This document shows, piece after piece, positions 30,495-40,780 of a stretch of 64,000 nucleotides of DNA (its first letter is position 1; every line of letters starts with the position of its first letter). Position numbers and translations under genes: made by a program. Source of the DNA: Acidovorax sp. FJL06 (GTDB lineage: Bacteria; Pseudomonadota; Gammaproteobacteria; Burkholderiales; Burkholderiaceae_C); contig NZ_QAJR01000005.1 of assembly GCF_003852545.1 (NCBI RefSeq), positions 62,001 to 126,000 on the forward strand, in the 5' to 3' direction. Below the pieces are notes generated by a model, which saw nothing but the letters and a program-made list of their open reading frames with translations, did no database searches and was not told the origin of the DNA.

Positions 30495-31859
30495 TTAGCC
30501 AAAGAGCCGGGTGATATCGTTGAACAGAGCGATGGACATCATGAGAAGCAGAACTGCAACGCCTCCACGCTGCAGACGCTCCATCCATGCGTCCGACACT
30601 CCCCTGCCCGTGACACCCTCCCAAAGATAATACATCAGGTGCCCACCGTCCAAGACGGGCAGCGGCAGCAGGTTGAGCACCCCCAGACTGACACTGATCA
30701 GGGCAAGAAACACGAGGTACTGGGTCAACCCCATGCTGGCCGAACGCCCGGCGTAGTCGGCAATCGTCAAGGGGCCGCTCAGATTCTTGAGAGAGGCCTC
30801 GCCGATGACCATCCGCCCCATCATGCGCAAGGTCAGCACCGACACATCCCAGGTCTTGACCAGCCCCCCCCAGGCGCCTTCCAGCAGGCCATATTCGACG
30901 GTGACAAATTCAGGGGGCGCCCCCACATAGGCACCAATGCGCCCCACCGTGGCGCCCTGCTCCTGCTTGGCCTCGGGCTGCACATCCAGCGTGAGCGACT
31001 GCCCCGCACGATCGATGCGCCAGGCCTGCACCAGCGGTTCGCTGCCCCGCAGCGACTGGCGGATCAGTTCACGCAGCTGCTGCCCGTCCACCACGTCCAT
31101 GGCACCGACCTTGAGCACCACATCGCCCTGGCGCAGGCCGGCCCGGGCCGCAGCACCATCGGGCATGACCTCGCCCAGAACCGGGCGTGTCCACGGGCCC
31201 AGAATCCCGATCTTGCGGAACAGCTGTGCGTCGGCCTCGCGGCTGTCGATGCTCGCCATGTCCAGCAGGATCTCCCTGTGCACGGCGCCCGCCTGCGGCT
31301 TCACATCCAGGCGCACGGTGTGCCCTTCGAGGGCTCCGCGCGTAAGCAGCCAGCGCAGGTCCTCGAAGGACCGGACCGGCTCCATGTCGTCCGCCCCCAG
31401 CGCCGCACGCTCCACCAGCTCGCCCCCGCGCAAACCCGCCTTGTGCGCAACCGACCCAGCCACCGGGCTGGCCAGCAGGGCACGCGGCTCCTCCACACCA
31501 TTCCAGTTCACCATGGAGTACAGCAGCACCGCCAGCAGCAGGTTGGCCACAGGCCCCGCCGCCACAATGGCCGCCCGCGAGCGCAGAGGCTGGGTGTTGA
31601 ATGCCAGGTGGCGCTCTTCGAGCGGCACCGGTGCCTCCCGCTCGTCCAGCATGCGGACATAGCCGCCCAGCGGAAAGGCTCCGAGCACAAACTCCGTGGG
31701 GGACCCTTTGGGCTGCCAGCGCAGCAGGGGGTGGCCAAAACCCACCGAGAAGCGCAGCACCTTCACCCCGCACGCGACCGCCACCCGGTAGTGCCCGTAC
31801 TCGTGCACCGCAATCAGAAGACCGAGGGCCACGATGAAAGCAACAATGGTCAGCAGCAT
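30495..31859 (-). CDS. rseP: RIP zinc metalloprotease RseP
   Basis: RseP is the site-2 protease that cleaves the membrane anti-sigma factor RseA and clears signal peptides. The 454-residue membrane protein has the zinc motif HEYGH in its first membrane segment (about residue 19), two PDZ-like domains in the centre, and the third metal ligand in NLLPLPVLDGGHL near the C-terminal membrane segments. It lies between dxr and bamA, the common proteobacterial order. Confidence 0.96.
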   Translation of the reverse strand: MLLTIVAFIVALGLLIAVHEYGHYRVAVACGVKVLRFSVGFGHPLLRWQPKGSPTEFVLGAFPLGGYVRMLDEREAPVPLEERHLAFNTQPLRSRAAIVAAGPVANLLLAVLLYSMVNWNGVEEPRALLASPVAGSVAHKAGLRGGELVERAALGADDMEPVRSFEDLRWLLTRGALEGHTVRLDVKPQAGAVHREILLDMASIDSREADAQLFRKIGILGPWTRPVLGEVMPDGAAARAGLRQGDVVLKVGAMDVVDGQQLRELIRQSLRGSEPLVQAWRIDRAGQSLTLDVQPEAKQEQGATVGRIGAYVGAPPEFVTVEYGLLEGAWGGLVKTWDVSVLTLRMMGRMVIGEASLKNLSGPLTIADYAGRSASMGLTQYLVFLALISVSLGVLNLLPLPVLDGGHLMYYLWEGVTGRGVSDAWMERLQRGGVAVLLLMMSIALFNDITRLFG

Positions 31860-31888
31860 GGCGAAAGGATTCCGTGGGTCGGGAGGGC

Positions 31889-33070
31889 TCAGGCCGCCAA
31901 GCGGCCTGCGGCATGCTCAGCGGCACTGCGGGCCTGGGTGTCCAGATCCAGCAAGGCTTCGAGCGAATCTGGCTTGGAGGGCATCACGGCCTCCAAAGTT
32001 GCAAGGTTGACCGCATGGATATGGTCAAAACGCAGGCGCCCGGACAAGAACGCGCCCACGGCCACCTCGTTGGCGGCATTCAGCACCGCCGTCGTGCCCT
32101 CGGCCGCCTTCAGCGCCTGCCAGGACAGGTGCAGACCCGGAAAGCGGGTGGCATCGGCATCTTCGAACGCGAGTGCGCCCAAAGTCGAGAAATCCAGCTT
32201 GCTCGCACCGCTGGTGATGCGCTCGGGCCAGGCCAGGCCGCAGGCGATGGGCACGCGCATGTCCGGCGTGCCCAGCTGGGCGAGGATGGACGCATCCTTG
32301 AACTGCACCATCGAATGGATGATTTGCTGCGGATGGATCACCACCTTGATCTGGTCGGGATGCAGATCAAACAGCCAGCGCGCCTCGATCACCTCCAGCG
32401 CCTTGTTCATCATCGTGGCCGAATCGACCGAGATCTTGCGTCCCATCGAAAAATTGGGGTGAGCACAGGCCTGGGCCGGGGTAATCTCCGCCAGGGTCGC
32501 AGGGTCGCGCTGCCGGAACGGCCCCCCGGATGCCGTAAGCAAAATGCTGTCCACCCGTTCGGGCCAGGTGGAGGCGTCTTCGGGCAGGCACTGGAAGATG
32601 GCGGAATGTTCGCTGTCGATGGGCAGCAGCGTGGCACCGCCCTGCCTGACCGTCTGCATGAACAGCCCCCCCCCCACCACCAGCGCCTCTTTGTTGGCCA
32701 GCAGCAAGCGCTTGCCCGCCCGGGCAGCAGCCAGACAGGGGGCCAGGCCCGCAGCCCCGACAATGGCCGCCATGACGGCATCGACCTCTGGATGCGATGC
32801 TATTTCTTCGAGAGCATCTTCCGCAAGCAGGACTTGCGTTGGAAGGCTGTTTGCCTTGAGCTTCTCGGCCAACAACTGCGCATGGGGCGCACTGGCCATC
32901 ACCGCATAGCGGGGCCGGAACTGCGCGCACTGGGCCAGCAGCAAATCCACCTGGGTGGCCGCACTCAGGGCAAACACCTCAAAACGATCCGGGTGGCGGG
33001 CCACCACATCGAGGGTGCTGGTGCCGATGGAACCGGTGGAGCCGAGAACAGTGATTCGTTGTTTCATCAT
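31889..33070 (-). CDS. dxr: 1-deoxy-D-xylulose 5-phosphate reductoisomerase
   Basis: Dxr makes MEP, the committed step of the non-mevalonate isoprenoid pathway, and supplies the product used by UppS. The 393-residue protein has the NADPH-binding VLGSTGSIGTSTLDVV, the LANKEALVV segment, PIDSEHSAIFQCL with metal ligands, the flexible loop LTASGGPFR and HPNFSMGRKISVDSATMMNK. Two ATG codons open the gene; either 33070 or 33067 may be used. The start overlaps the cdsA stop by 4 bp. Confidence 0.97.
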   Translation of the reverse strand: MMKQRITVLGSTGSIGTSTLDVVARHPDRFEVFALSAATQVDLLLAQCAQFRPRYAVMASAPHAQLLAEKLKANSLPTQVLLAEDALEEIASHPEVDAVMAAIVGAAGLAPCLAAARAGKRLLLANKEALVVGGGLFMQTVRQGGATLLPIDSEHSAIFQCLPEDASTWPERVDSILLTASGGPFRQRDPATLAEITPAQACAHPNFSMGRKISVDSATMMNKALEVIEARWLFDLHPDQIKVVIHPQQIIHSMVQFKDASILAQLGTPDMRVPIACGLAWPERITSGASKLDFSTLGALAFEDADATRFPGLHLSWQALKAAEGTTAVLNAANEVAVGAFLSGRLRFDHIHAVNLATLEAVMPSKPDSLEALLDLDTQARSAAEHAAGRLAA

Positions 33071-33921
33071 GGGGTCGTCAGGCGCGTGAGCATCATGGCC
33101 AGCGGCAAGGTTGGCAGCAGGGCATCCACCCGGTCCAGCACACCGCCGTGCCCGGGCAGCAGTCCACTGCTGTCCTTGACCCCCGCGCTGCGCTTGATGA
33201 GCGATTCCACCAGGTCACCCGACACGCTCATGGCCACCATGAACAATGCCGCGACCACCAGCAGCCACCAGCCCTGCTGCGCCATGCGGCTGTAGAAACT
33301 GGGCACGACCGCCTGCCAGTGGGCATCGGCCGCCACCCAGACAAAGGCCATCACCACCACGCCCGCCAAGCCACCCCACACCCCTTCCCAGCTCTTGCCC
33401 GGGCTGATGGAGGGGGCCAGCTTGCCCTTGGTGAAACGCAGGCCAAAAGCACGGCCGGAAAAATAGGCAAAGATGTCGGCCACCCATACCAGCAGCAGCA
33501 CCGACAGCAGGAAGTTGATCCCCACATTGCGTGCCTGCACCACCGCCAGCCAAGCCAGCCACAGGGCCAACACCCCGGCGACCAGGCGCACCGCTGCCGG
33601 AATGCGGGGCCAACCCGGCACCCCCGCCCGGAGCAGCCAGGCGGCTGCCAGCACCCAGAGCCCGCCCCCGGCAATCCACAGCGCCGTCAATGGGCGGTCC
33701 ACCCAGCCCAGCGCCCAGGAACAAGCACACAACGCCGTGCAGATAGCCCCCACAGCCACGGAGCCCGCCTGACCCAAACCGCTCAGACGGCCCCACTCCC
33801 ACGCACCAGCGGCCATGAGCACGAGCACCACCACGGCGAACGGCACGGCGGACGGATAGAAAAGCGCTGGCAGCAAGATGGCCAGCAGAACAAGGGCGGT
33901 GATGACACGCTGTTTGAGCAT
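33067..33921 (-). CDS. cdsA: phosphatidate cytidylyltransferase
   Basis: CdsA makes CDP-diacylglycerol, the precursor of all phospholipids. The 284-residue membrane protein has about eight hydrophobic segments and the family signature near the C-terminus: SLIKRSAGVKDSS, then LPGHGGVLDRVDALL. It lies between uppS and dxr. Confidence 0.95.
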   Translation of the reverse strand: MLKQRVITALVLLAILLPALFYPSAVPFAVVVLVLMAAGAWEWGRLSGLGQAGSVAVGAICTALCACSWALGWVDRPLTALWIAGGGLWVLAAAWLLRAGVPGWPRIPAAVRLVAGVLALWLAWLAVVQARNVGINFLLSVLLLVWVADIFAYFSGRAFGLRFTKGKLAPSISPGKSWEGVWGGLAGVVVMAFVWVAADAHWQAVVPSFYSRMAQQGWWLLVVAALFMVAMSVSGDLVESLIKRSAGVKDSSGLLPGHGGVLDRVDALLPTLPLAMMLTRLTTP

Positions 33922-33948
33922 GGGGCCTTTCAGAACCTGCTGGGGTTC

Positions 33949-34680
33949 TCAGCCCGGCATCGGATCGGGATGCGCGGACAGGATCTGTTCGGAAGTTTTG
34001 CCAAAACGGCGCTCGCGGCTGCCGAAGGCAGCAATCGCCTCGTCCAGCGCCGACTCATCGAAATCCGGCCACAGCCGGTCACTGAAGACAAACTCCGCGT
34101 AGGCAGACTGCCAGAGCAGGAAATTGCTGATCCGCATTTCGCCACCGGTGCGGATCACCAGGTCCGGGTCGGGCACATGGGACATGCCCATGGCACCGTG
34201 CAGGCTGGCCTCGGTGATGGGCTCCCCACGCGCCGCCAGCGAAGCTGCCGCCTGGGCAATGTCCCAGCGGCCGCCGTAGTTGAAGCACACGTTGAGCACC
34301 AGGCGCGTGTTGTCTGCCGTCGCGGCTTCTGCCTGCGCCAAGCCATCCCGCACCTTGGGCGAGAGGCCCGCACGCTCACCCACGAAGTACAGGCGCACGC
34401 CATCCTTCTTGAGCTGCGGCACTTCGCGTGCCAGGGCCATCGCCAGCAGCTCCATGAGGCCCGAAACCTCGTCGGCCGGGCGGTTCCAATTTTCAGAAGA
34501 GAAGGCAAAGACGGTGAGCACACCGACCCCGCGCTGCACGCAAGCGCGTGCACAGCGGCGCAGTGAATCCACCCCCTGCTTATGGCCCGCCAGGCGCGGC
34601 AGAAAGCGGCGCGTGGCCCAGCGACCGTTGCCATCCATGACGATGGCGATGTGGTGTGGCACCACCGGAGATGCAGACAT
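33949..34680 (-). CDS. uppS: undecaprenyl diphosphate synthase
   Basis: UppS makes the C55 lipid carrier for peptidoglycan and O-antigen. It is about 243 residues with HIAIVMDGNGRWA, containing the catalytic aspartate, then GHKQGVDSLRR, and RTGGEMRISNFLLWQ with YAEFVF near the C-terminus. I took the ATG at 34680; a TTG four codons upstream (34692) is possible and has an AGG only 3 nt before it. It lies 23 bp after the frr stop. Confidence 0.96.
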   Translation of the reverse strand: MSASPVVPHHIAIVMDGNGRWATRRFLPRLAGHKQGVDSLRRCARACVQRGVGVLTVFAFSSENWNRPADEVSGLMELLAMALAREVPQLKKDGVRLYFVGERAGLSPKVRDGLAQAEAATADNTRLVLNVCFNYGGRWDIAQAAASLAARGEPITEASLHGAMGMSHVPDPDLVIRTGGEMRISNFLLWQSAYAEFVFSDRLWPDFDESALDEAIAAFGSRERRFGKTSEQILSAHPDPMPG

Positions 34681-34703
34681 GGGAACGATCAAGCCCTGGG
34701 GGC

Positions 34704-35264
34704 TTAAACCGCCATGATTTCCTGCTCTTTGGCGGCCACCAGTGCATCGATCTCGGCGATGTGCCTGTCGGTGAACTTCTGCACGTCCGTTTCGGAGCGC
34801 TTCTGGTCGTCTTCCGACGCCAGCTTGTCCTTGACCAGCTTCTTGACGGATTCGTTCGCGTCACGGCGCAGATTGCGCACGGCGATCTTGGCGCTCTCGC
34901 CTTCGTTGCGGGCCAGCTTGGTCATTTCCTTACGGCGCTCTTCACTCATCGCAGGCATCGGAACGCGGATCAAATCCCCCAGAGATGCGGGATTCAGGCC
35001 CAGATCGCTTTCGCGGATGGCCTTTTCGATCTTGGCGCCCATGCCCTTTTCCCAGGGTTGCACGCTGATGGTGCGCGAATCGATGAGGGCCACATTGGCC
35101 ACCTGGCTCAAGGGAACCATGGAGCCGTAGTACTCGACCTGCACCGTATCCAGCAGCGCAGGGTTGGCGCGGCCGGTGCGGATCTTCTGCAGGTTGTTCT
35201 TGAAGGCCGTGATGGACTGGTCCATCTTGGTCTCTGTGGTTTTCTTGATGTCGGCAATCGTCAT
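34704..35264 (-). CDS. frr: ribosome recycling factor
   Basis: RRF splits post-termination ribosomes together with EF-G. The 186-residue protein starts [14 protein letters not shown] at the ATG at 35264, preceded by AGGAG six nt upstream. It contains [13 protein letters not shown] and the C-terminal helical bundle with RNLRRDANE. The open frame extends 27 codons upstream, but not as family sequence. It lies between pyrH and uppS. Confidence 0.97.
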   Translation of the reverse strand: MTIADIKKTTETKMDQSITAFKNNLQKIRTGRANPALLDTVQVEYYGSMVPLSQVANVALIDSRTISVQPWEKGMGAKIEKAIRESDLGLNPASLGDLIRVPMPAMSEERRKEMTKLARNEGESAKIAVRNLRRDANESVKKLVKDKLASEDDQKRSETDVQKFTDRHIAEIDALVAAKEQEIMAV

Positions 35265-35313
35265 GTTTTCTCCTAGGGACCGGCCTGCATCCCAGCAGGC
35301 CCATCCATCGTCG

Positions 35314-36036
35314 TCAAGCGTAAACCAGCGTACCTTCGTCCTCACCCATCACCACGCGCTTCAAGGCGCCGTGCTTGATGATGGAGAACACCTTCACTGG
35401 CAGCTTCTGGTCACGGCACAGGGCAAAGGCGGTCGCATCCATGATGCCCAGATTGCGGGACATGGCCTCGTCAAAGCTCAGCTTCGTGTAGCGCGTGGCC
35501 GTGGGGTCCTTCTGGGGGTCGGCAGTATAAACGCCGTCCACCTTGGTGGCCTTGAGCACCAGTTCGGCACCAATTTCGGCGCCGCGCAGGGCTGCCGCCG
35601 TGTCGGTGGTGAAGAAGGGATTGCCCGTGCCAGCGGCAAACACAACGACCTTGCCCTCTTCGAGGTACTGCAAGGCCTTGGGGCGCACATAGGGCTCGAC
35701 CACCTGCTCGATCGCGATGGCGGACATCACGCGGGCCACCAGGCCCTGCTTGTCCATGGCATCGGCCAGGGCCAGCGCGTTCATCACGGTCGCCAGCATG
35801 CCCATGTAGTCGGCGGTGGCGCGGTCCATGCCAACCGAGCCGCCCGCGACGCCACGGAAAATATTGCCCCCACCAATCACCACCGCCACCTGCACCCCCA
35901 GGCGGGTGACCTCGGCGATCTCCTCCACCATGCGGACGATGGTGGCGCGATTGATGCCGAAGGCGTCATCCCCCATCAGCGCCTCACCAGACAGCTTGAG
36001 CAGGATGCGCTTGTGGGCTGGTGCGGCGTGGGACAT
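35314..36036 (-). CDS. pyrH: UMP kinase
   Basis: PyrH phosphorylates UMP to UDP and is the regulated step of pyrimidine nucleotide supply. The 240-residue amino-acid-kinase-fold protein has [12 protein letters not shown] at the N-terminus, then [23 protein letters not shown], and [21 protein letters not shown]. It follows tsf by 56 bp in the usual rpsB-tsf-pyrH-frr order. Confidence 0.97.
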   Translation of the reverse strand: MSHAAPAHKRILLKLSGEALMGDDAFGINRATIVRMVEEIAEVTRLGVQVAVVIGGGNIFRGVAGGSVGMDRATADYMGMLATVMNALALADAMDKQGLVARVMSAIAIEQVVEPYVRPKALQYLEEGKVVVFAAGTGNPFFTTDTAAALRGAEIGAELVLKATKVDGVYTADPQKDPTATRYTKLSFDEAMSRNLGIMDATAFALCRDQKLPVKVFSIIKHGALKRVVMGEDEGTLVYA

Positions 36037-36092
36037 GGGAAATTTCTCCGGTAGGTGGTGCAGGGCTTGGGTGGGGTTGTTGTGGGGAGCGA

Positions 36093-37019
36093 TCAGGCAG
36101 CGGCCTTGGCGGCAGCCACTTGGGCGGCCACTTCGGCAGCGAAGTCGTCGACCTTCTTCTCGATGCCTTCGCCCACCACGTAGAGCGTGAAGCCCTTGAT
36201 GGTGGTGTTGGCAGCCTTGAGCATCTGGGCCACGGTCTGCTTGCCGTCGGCAGCCTTCACGAAGACCTGATCGGCCAGCGAGACTTCCTTCAGGTACTTC
36301 TGCACAGCGCCGTCGATGCGCTTGGCGGTGATTTCGGCGCTTTGTGCGGGCTTGCCAGCAGCGACGAGTTCCTTGTTGGCTTCGTCGGCCTTGCCTTCAG
36401 CGACCGAGCGCTCCTTGGCGATCAGGTCGGCAGGCACGTCGGCGCTGGTCAGGGCCACGGGCTTCATGGCAGCCACGTGCATGGCCACGTCCTTGGCGGC
36501 GGCAGCGTCGCCGTCGAACTCGACGACCACACCGATGCGCGAGCCGTGCAGGTAGGCCGCCAGGTTGGAGCCGCTGAATTGCTTGAAGCGGCGGAACGAC
36601 ATGTTTTCGCCGATCTTGCCGATCAGGCCCTTGCGCACGTCTTCCAGCGTGGGACCGAAGCTGTCTTGCTCGTAGGCCAGTGCGCCCAGGGCCGCCACGT
36701 CGGCGGGGTTGTGCTCGGCCACCAGCTTGGCGGCGGCGTTGGCCAGCGCGATGAAGCTGTCGTTCTTGGAGACGAAGTCGGTTTCGCTGTTCACTTCGAC
36801 CAGGGCGCCGGTGGTGCCGTTGATGAAGCTGGCGACCACGCCTTCAGCCGTGACGCGCGAAGCGGCCTTGCCAGCCTTCGTACCCAGCTTGACGCGCAGC
36901 AGCTCTTCCGCCTTGGCCATGTCGCCGTCGGCTTCCGTCAGCGCCTTCTTGCATTCCATCATGGGGGCATCGGTCTTGCCACGCAGTTCAGCAACCATGC
37001 TTGCGGTAATTGCAGCCAT
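36093..37019 (-). CDS. tsf: elongation factor Ts
   Basis: EF-Ts is the nucleotide-exchange factor for EF-Tu. The 308-residue protein has the N-terminal UBA-like domain with [16 protein letters not shown], the conserved [11 protein letters not shown] that contacts the EF-Tu G domain, and the two core subdomains with the dimerisation module. A terminator-like hairpin lies between it and rpsB, so part of its transcription may start in the gap or depend on read-through. Confidence 0.97.
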   Translation of the reverse strand: MAAITASMVAELRGKTDAPMMECKKALTEADGDMAKAEELLRVKLGTKAGKAASRVTAEGVVASFINGTTGALVEVNSETDFVSKNDSFIALANAAAKLVAEHNPADVAALGALAYEQDSFGPTLEDVRKGLIGKIGENMSFRRFKQFSGSNLAAYLHGSRIGVVVEFDGDAAAAKDVAMHVAAMKPVALTSADVPADLIAKERSVAEGKADEANKELVAAGKPAQSAEITAKRIDGAVQKYLKEVSLADQVFVKAADGKQTVAQMLKAANTTIKGFTLYVVGEGIEKKVDDFAAEVAAQVAAAKAAA

Positions 37020-37062
37020 CTTTATTCCTTCAGTATTCAGTTCAATCGATTGGATTCAGCCT

Positions 37063-37090
37063 AAAAAAAAGGGGGCTCACAGGGGCCCCG
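37063..37090 (-). terminator. rho-independent terminator/attenuator between rpsB and tsf
   Basis: On the minus strand a GGGGC / GCCCC stem, possibly extended through CGGGGCC, is followed by eight consecutive Ts. It sits about 33 bp after the rpsB stop and 44 bp before the tsf start. Partial termination here would set the S2 to EF-Ts ratio. Confidence 0.65.
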
Positions 37091-37122
37091 CTTTTCTTCG
37101 CGACGTATCGCGCAGCCGGGTA

Positions 37123-37875
37123 TCAGGCGGCGGCTTCTTGCACTTCCACGAACTCGTCCGAGCTTTCGGACGCAGCAGCCTTGACCACTTCGTTCACGGC
37201 GTTGGCACGGCCTTCGATGATCGCGTCAGCGATGCCACGGGCGTACAGCGTCACGGCCTTGGCCGAGTCATCGTTGCCAGGGATCACGTAGTCGATGCCT
37301 TCGGGCGAGTGGTTGGTATCGACCACACCGATCAGCGGAATGCCCAGCTTCTTGGCTTCGGCCACGGCGATCTTGTGGAAGCCCACGTCGATGATGAAGA
37401 TGGCGTCGGGCAGGGCAGCCATGTCCTGGATGCCGCCGATGTCCTTTTCGAGCTTTTCGATTTCGCGGGAGAACGTCAGTTGCTCCTTCTTGCTCAGGCT
37501 TTCAAGGCCAGCTTCTTGCTGGGCCTTCATGTCCTTGAGGCGCTTGATCGAGGTCTTCACGGTCTTGAAGTTCGTCAGCATGCCACCCAGCCAGCGCTGG
37601 TCCACGAAAGGCACGCCAGCGCGCAGGGCTTCGGTGGACAGGATTTCACGGGCTTGGCGCTTCGTGCCGACCATCAGAATGGTGCCGCGATTGGCCGCCA
37701 GTTGCTTGGCGAACTTTTGGGCTTCCTGGAACAGTGGCAGCGACTTTTCCAGGTTGATGATGTGAATCTTGTTGCGATGGCCGAAGATGTAGGGGGCCAT
37801 CTTGGGGTTCCAGAAGCGGGTTTGGTGACCAAAGTGGACACCGGCTTCCAGCATTTCGCGCATGGTAACGGACAT
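37123..37875 (-). CDS. rpsB: 30S ribosomal protein S2
   Basis: The 250-residue protein starts [20 protein letters not shown] at the ATG at 37875, with GGAG seven nt upstream. It includes [27 protein letters not shown] and [21 protein letters not shown], all standard for S2. It is the first gene of the long leftward run that continues to rnhB. About 180 bp separate it from the divergent amidase gene and should contain both promoters. Confidence 0.98.
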   Translation of the reverse strand: MSVTMREMLEAGVHFGHQTRFWNPKMAPYIFGHRNKIHIINLEKSLPLFQEAQKFAKQLAANRGTILMVGTKRQAREILSTEALRAGVPFVDQRWLGGMLTNFKTVKTSIKRLKDMKAQQEAGLESLSKKEQLTFSREIEKLEKDIGGIQDMAALPDAIFIIDVGFHKIAVAEAKKLGIPLIGVVDTNHSPEGIDYVIPGNDDSAKAVTLYARGIADAIIEGRANAVNEVVKAAASESSDEFVEVQEAAA

Positions 37876-38057
37876 AAAAATACTCCAAAGGTTAGGTCTA
37901 AAATCAGCCCCCATATTTGCAGCGCCGTGTTTCCCACGAACGCCGCAACACCTTGACGGGGCTGCTTTGCGATTGGTTTTGCGAGGGCCACCACACATAC
38001 AGTGCATGCACCGCCTGCGCTGTAGCTCCCAGCAAAACCCAAAGATTCTAGCACACC

Positions 38058-39416
38058 ATGCTTCTTGACCTGATCACCACCCGAGGCCAACTGCGGGACG
38101 GTGCCGCCACCGCGCCCGCCGAGCTGGAGCGCTGCATCGAAGCCGCCCAGGCCCCGGCCAATGCCCACAGCTTTGTCCGGACGATGTTCGACGAAGCGCG
38201 CACCACGGCGGTGCAGGCCGGCGTGGCCCAGTTGCCTCTGGCGGGACTGGCGGTGTCCGTCAAGGATCTGTTCGACATCGCAGGCCAGGCCACGCCTGCG
38301 GGCTCCACCGTTCTGGCCGATGCGCCTGCGGCCGCCCAGGACTGCCCCGCCGTCGCCCGCCTGCGTGCGGCGGGGGCCAGCCTGATCGGGCGCACCAACA
38401 TGGTGGAGTTCGCGTTCTCCGGCGTGGGCATCAACCCCCACCACGGGACACCCGCCGCCTGGGACGCCCGGTTTGGCGCCCTGCCCGGCGCACCACGCGT
38501 GCCCGGGGGCTCCTCCTCGGGTGCCGGGGTGTCGGTGGCCACGGGGGCGGCTTTCATTGGACTGGGGTCGGACACCGGTGGCTCCATCCGGATCCCCGCA
38601 GCGCTCAACGGCATTGTGGGCTTCAAGAACACCGCCCACCTGGCGCCCACCACCGGCGCCGTGCCGCTGTCCACCACGCTCGACACCGCCTGCGCCATGA
38701 CACGCACCGTGCGCGACGCCATCGTGGCGCACGAGGTGCTGGCGGCCCGGCGCGTCACGCGCAGCCTGGCGCCGCTGTCCCAGTACAAGTTGGCCGTTCC
38801 ATCCACCCTGTTCCTGGACGGGCTGGACACCGCCGTGGCCCGCGCCTTCGAGCGCAGCCTGCAAACCCTGCGCCAGGCCGGCGCCCGCATCGACACCATC
38901 GCCCTGCCTGCCGCGCTGGAGCAGCCCGCCTATGGCTTTGCAGCCCCCGAAAGCTACGCATGGCACCGCGACCTGCTGCAGCGTGCAGGTGACCGCTACG
39001 ACCCCCGGGTGCGCGCCCGCATCGAACGGGGTGCCGCGCTCATGGCCTGGGAATACCTGGACCTGCTGCAGGCCCGCCAGCAGTGGATCGCGCGCATGCA
39101 GGCCGACATGGAAGGCTACGACGCGCTGCTCTCGCCCACCGTGCCCATCGTGGCGCCTGTCATTGCCGATGTCGCCCCGGCCACCGGAGCCGACAAGGCA
39201 CAGGACGCGGCGAGAGACGCCGAGTTCTTCCGCGTCAACAACCTGCTGCTGCGCAACACCAGCGTGGTCAACCTGCTGGACGGCTGCGCGCTGTCCCTGC
39301 CCTGCCACACAGCGGGGGAACTCCCGGTGGGCCTGATGGTCTGGCACGGGGCCCTGCGGGATGACACCGTGCTCAATGTGGGCCGGCAGATCGAGCAAAT
39401 ACTACAAAAACAATAG
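38058..39416 (+). CDS. amidase signature family protein
   Basis: A 452-residue amidase. The Ser-cisSer-Lys triad is visible: the lysine in VSVKDLFD (about residue 74), the cis-serine in [14 protein letters not shown], and the nucleophile in [13 protein letters not shown]. It resembles the short GatA-like amidases found near amino acid genes. It is probably not the tRNA amidotransferase subunit, since gatC and gatB are absent. Substrate is unknown. The last codons and the TAG stop come from a copy of the dispersed repeat. The next gene, an amino-acid oxidase, follows after 49 bp. Confidence 0.88.
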   Translation: MLLDLITTRGQLRDGAATAPAELERCIEAAQAPANAHSFVRTMFDEARTTAVQAGVAQLPLAGLAVSVKDLFDIAGQATPAGSTVLADAPAAAQDCPAVARLRAAGASLIGRTNMVEFAFSGVGINPHHGTPAAWDARFGALPGAPRVPGGSSSGAGVSVATGAAFIGLGSDTGGSIRIPAALNGIVGFKNTAHLAPTTGAVPLSTTLDTACAMTRTVRDAIVAHEVLAARRVTRSLAPLSQYKLAVPSTLFLDGLDTAVARAFERSLQTLRQAGARIDTIALPAALEQPAYGFAAPESYAWHRDLLQRAGDRYDPRVRARIERGAALMAWEYLDLLQARQQWIARMQADMEGYDALLSPTVPIVAPVIADVAPATGADKAQDAARDAEFFRVNNLLLRNTSVVNLLDGCALSLPCHTAGELPVGLMVWHGALRDDTVLNVGRQIEQILQKQ

Positions 39417-39460
39417 CTGCCAGCGCTTGATAATCAAGCGCCAGACGCCAGAATTACTCC
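39401..39460 (+). repeat. full AT-rich dispersed repeat at the 3' end of the amidase gene
   Basis: It starts ACTACAAAAACAATAGCTGC and has the core CAGCGCTTGA-TAATCAAGCGCCAG, whose CGCTTGAT and ATCAAGCG arms pair. It ends with GAATTACTCC. It overlaps the final amidase codons, including the TAG stop, and fills the gap to the next gene. Confidence 0.7.
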
Positions 39461-39465
39461 AACCC

Positions 39466-40698
39466 ATGAAGATAGCCATCGTGGGCGCCGGCATTGTCGG
39501 CGTCACCACCGCGTACGAGCTGGCCAGCGACGGCCATGAAGTCACCGTCTTTGAACAACGCAGCGCCGCCGCCGAAGAAGCCAGTTTTGCCACGGCCGGC
39601 CTGCTCGCCCCCCACCTGCTCAGCCCCTGGGCCGTGCCCGGGTTCGGCCATGCCCTGCGGCTGATGGGGCCGCACGCCACGCTGCGACTGGCCGGCGGGT
39701 GGAGCCGCGCCAACTGGGCCTGGCTGCGGCGCTGGCGCAGCACAGCGCGCGCCGGCAGCGCACCGGCCGCAGCCCTGGAACGCCTGGCGCAATACAGCCA
39801 GGGCCGCCTCCAGACCCTGGCCCACCGGCACGAACTCGACCTGGAAGCCAGCGAAGGGCGGCTGGTGCTGCTGCGCACGGAACAAGAGCGCACCCAGCTC
39901 CAGCCCGCGCTGCAGGTGCTGCGCGACAGCGGCGTGGCCTTGCGAGAGATCGGCGCCGATGTGGCGCGCCAGATCGAGCCCGGCCTGTCCCCCGAAGCAC
40001 CACTGGCAGGCGCCATCCACCTGCCCGATGCCCGCGCCGGCAACTGCCGCCTGTTTGCGCAGCTGCTGCGCCAGGGCACACAAGGCTCGGGCGTGCACTT
40101 CGCCTTCAACACCCGCATCGCTCGCATCGGGACCAGCCCGACAGGCGTGGTGGTGCACGGCGAGACCGACCTGCGGCGTTTTGATGCCGTGGTGCTGTGC
40201 GCCGGCATGGCCTCGGCCGCACTGCTGCCGGCGCTGGGCCTGCGGCTGCCGATGGCGGCGGTGTATGGCTACTCCGTCAGCGCCCCGCTGCGCGAATCCA
40301 CCCACGCCCCCCAAGCCAGCGTGGTGGACGTGGCCCAGCAGATCTCCATCACCCGGCTGGGGCAGCGTGTGCGCATTGCAGGCGGCGCCGAACTGGCAGG
40401 TGCCGATGCCGAGCACCACACCGCCACGTTGCAGCGCCTGTACCGCACGCTCAACGACTGGTTCCCGGGCGGCGCGCAGCTGTCCTCGGGGGTCCAGGTC
40501 TGGCGCGGCGCACGCCCCTTGCTGCCCGACGGTGCTCCGGTGGTGGGCGCCAGCGGCGTGCCCGGCCTGTGGCTCAACACCGGCCACGGCGCGGGTGGCT
40601 GGGCCCTGGCCTGCGGCAGCGCCCGCGCCCTGGCCGACCTGATGGCACAGCGCGAGCCCGAGGTGCCACTCGACGGCCTGGGCATGCGGCAGTTCTGA
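39466..40698 (+). CDS. FAD-dependent D-amino-acid dehydrogenase (DadA-like)
   Basis: A 410-residue DAO-family flavoprotein. It starts MKIAIVGAGIVGVTTAYELA with the dinucleotide-binding GxGxxG, then FEQRSAAAEEASFATAGLLAPH, and ends with WLNTGHGAGGWALACGSA, the FAD-contacting C-terminal motif of D-amino acid dehydrogenases. It would oxidise a D-amino acid to a keto acid and pass electrons to the respiratory chain. The ATG at 39466 is just after the repeat. It may act with the upstream amidase on amino acid amides or D-amino acids; that is inference. Confidence 0.88.
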   Translation: MKIAIVGAGIVGVTTAYELASDGHEVTVFEQRSAAAEEASFATAGLLAPHLLSPWAVPGFGHALRLMGPHATLRLAGGWSRANWAWLRRWRSTARAGSAPAAALERLAQYSQGRLQTLAHRHELDLEASEGRLVLLRTEQERTQLQPALQVLRDSGVALREIGADVARQIEPGLSPEAPLAGAIHLPDARAGNCRLFAQLLRQGTQGSGVHFAFNTRIARIGTSPTGVVVHGETDLRRFDAVVLCAGMASAALLPALGLRLPMAAVYGYSVSAPLRESTHAPQASVVDVAQQISITRLGQRVRIAGGAELAGADAEHHTATLQRLYRTLNDWFPGGAQLSSGVQVWRGARPLLPDGAPVVGASGVPGLWLNTGHGAGGWALACGSARALADLMAQREPEVPLDGLGMRQF

Positions 40699-40706
40699 CG
40701 CACGGC

Positions 40707-40764
40707 GCGTTGTCGCCCTGGGGGCGGCAACGCACAATGGCAGGCGCACGGCATGGCGCCGTGC
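40707..40764. repeat. two adjacent strong hairpins between the DadA-like gene and nnr
   Basis: The first stem (40707-40717 with 40723-40733) has 11 bp including one G-U pair. The second (GCACGGC 40746-40752 with GCCGTGC 40758-40764) has 7 bp. There is no U-tract, so they could be a weak terminator, a rho-dependent region or an mRNA stabiliser. The nnr start follows 16 bp later. Confidence 0.45.
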
Positions 40765-40780
40765 AGCACCCGCCGCCACC

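Noticed and set aside
32800-32845. A repeat-like stretch in dxr (GATGCTATTTCTTCGAGAGC)
   Set aside because: Only short pieces agree with the repeat consensus and the counter-arm is absent.
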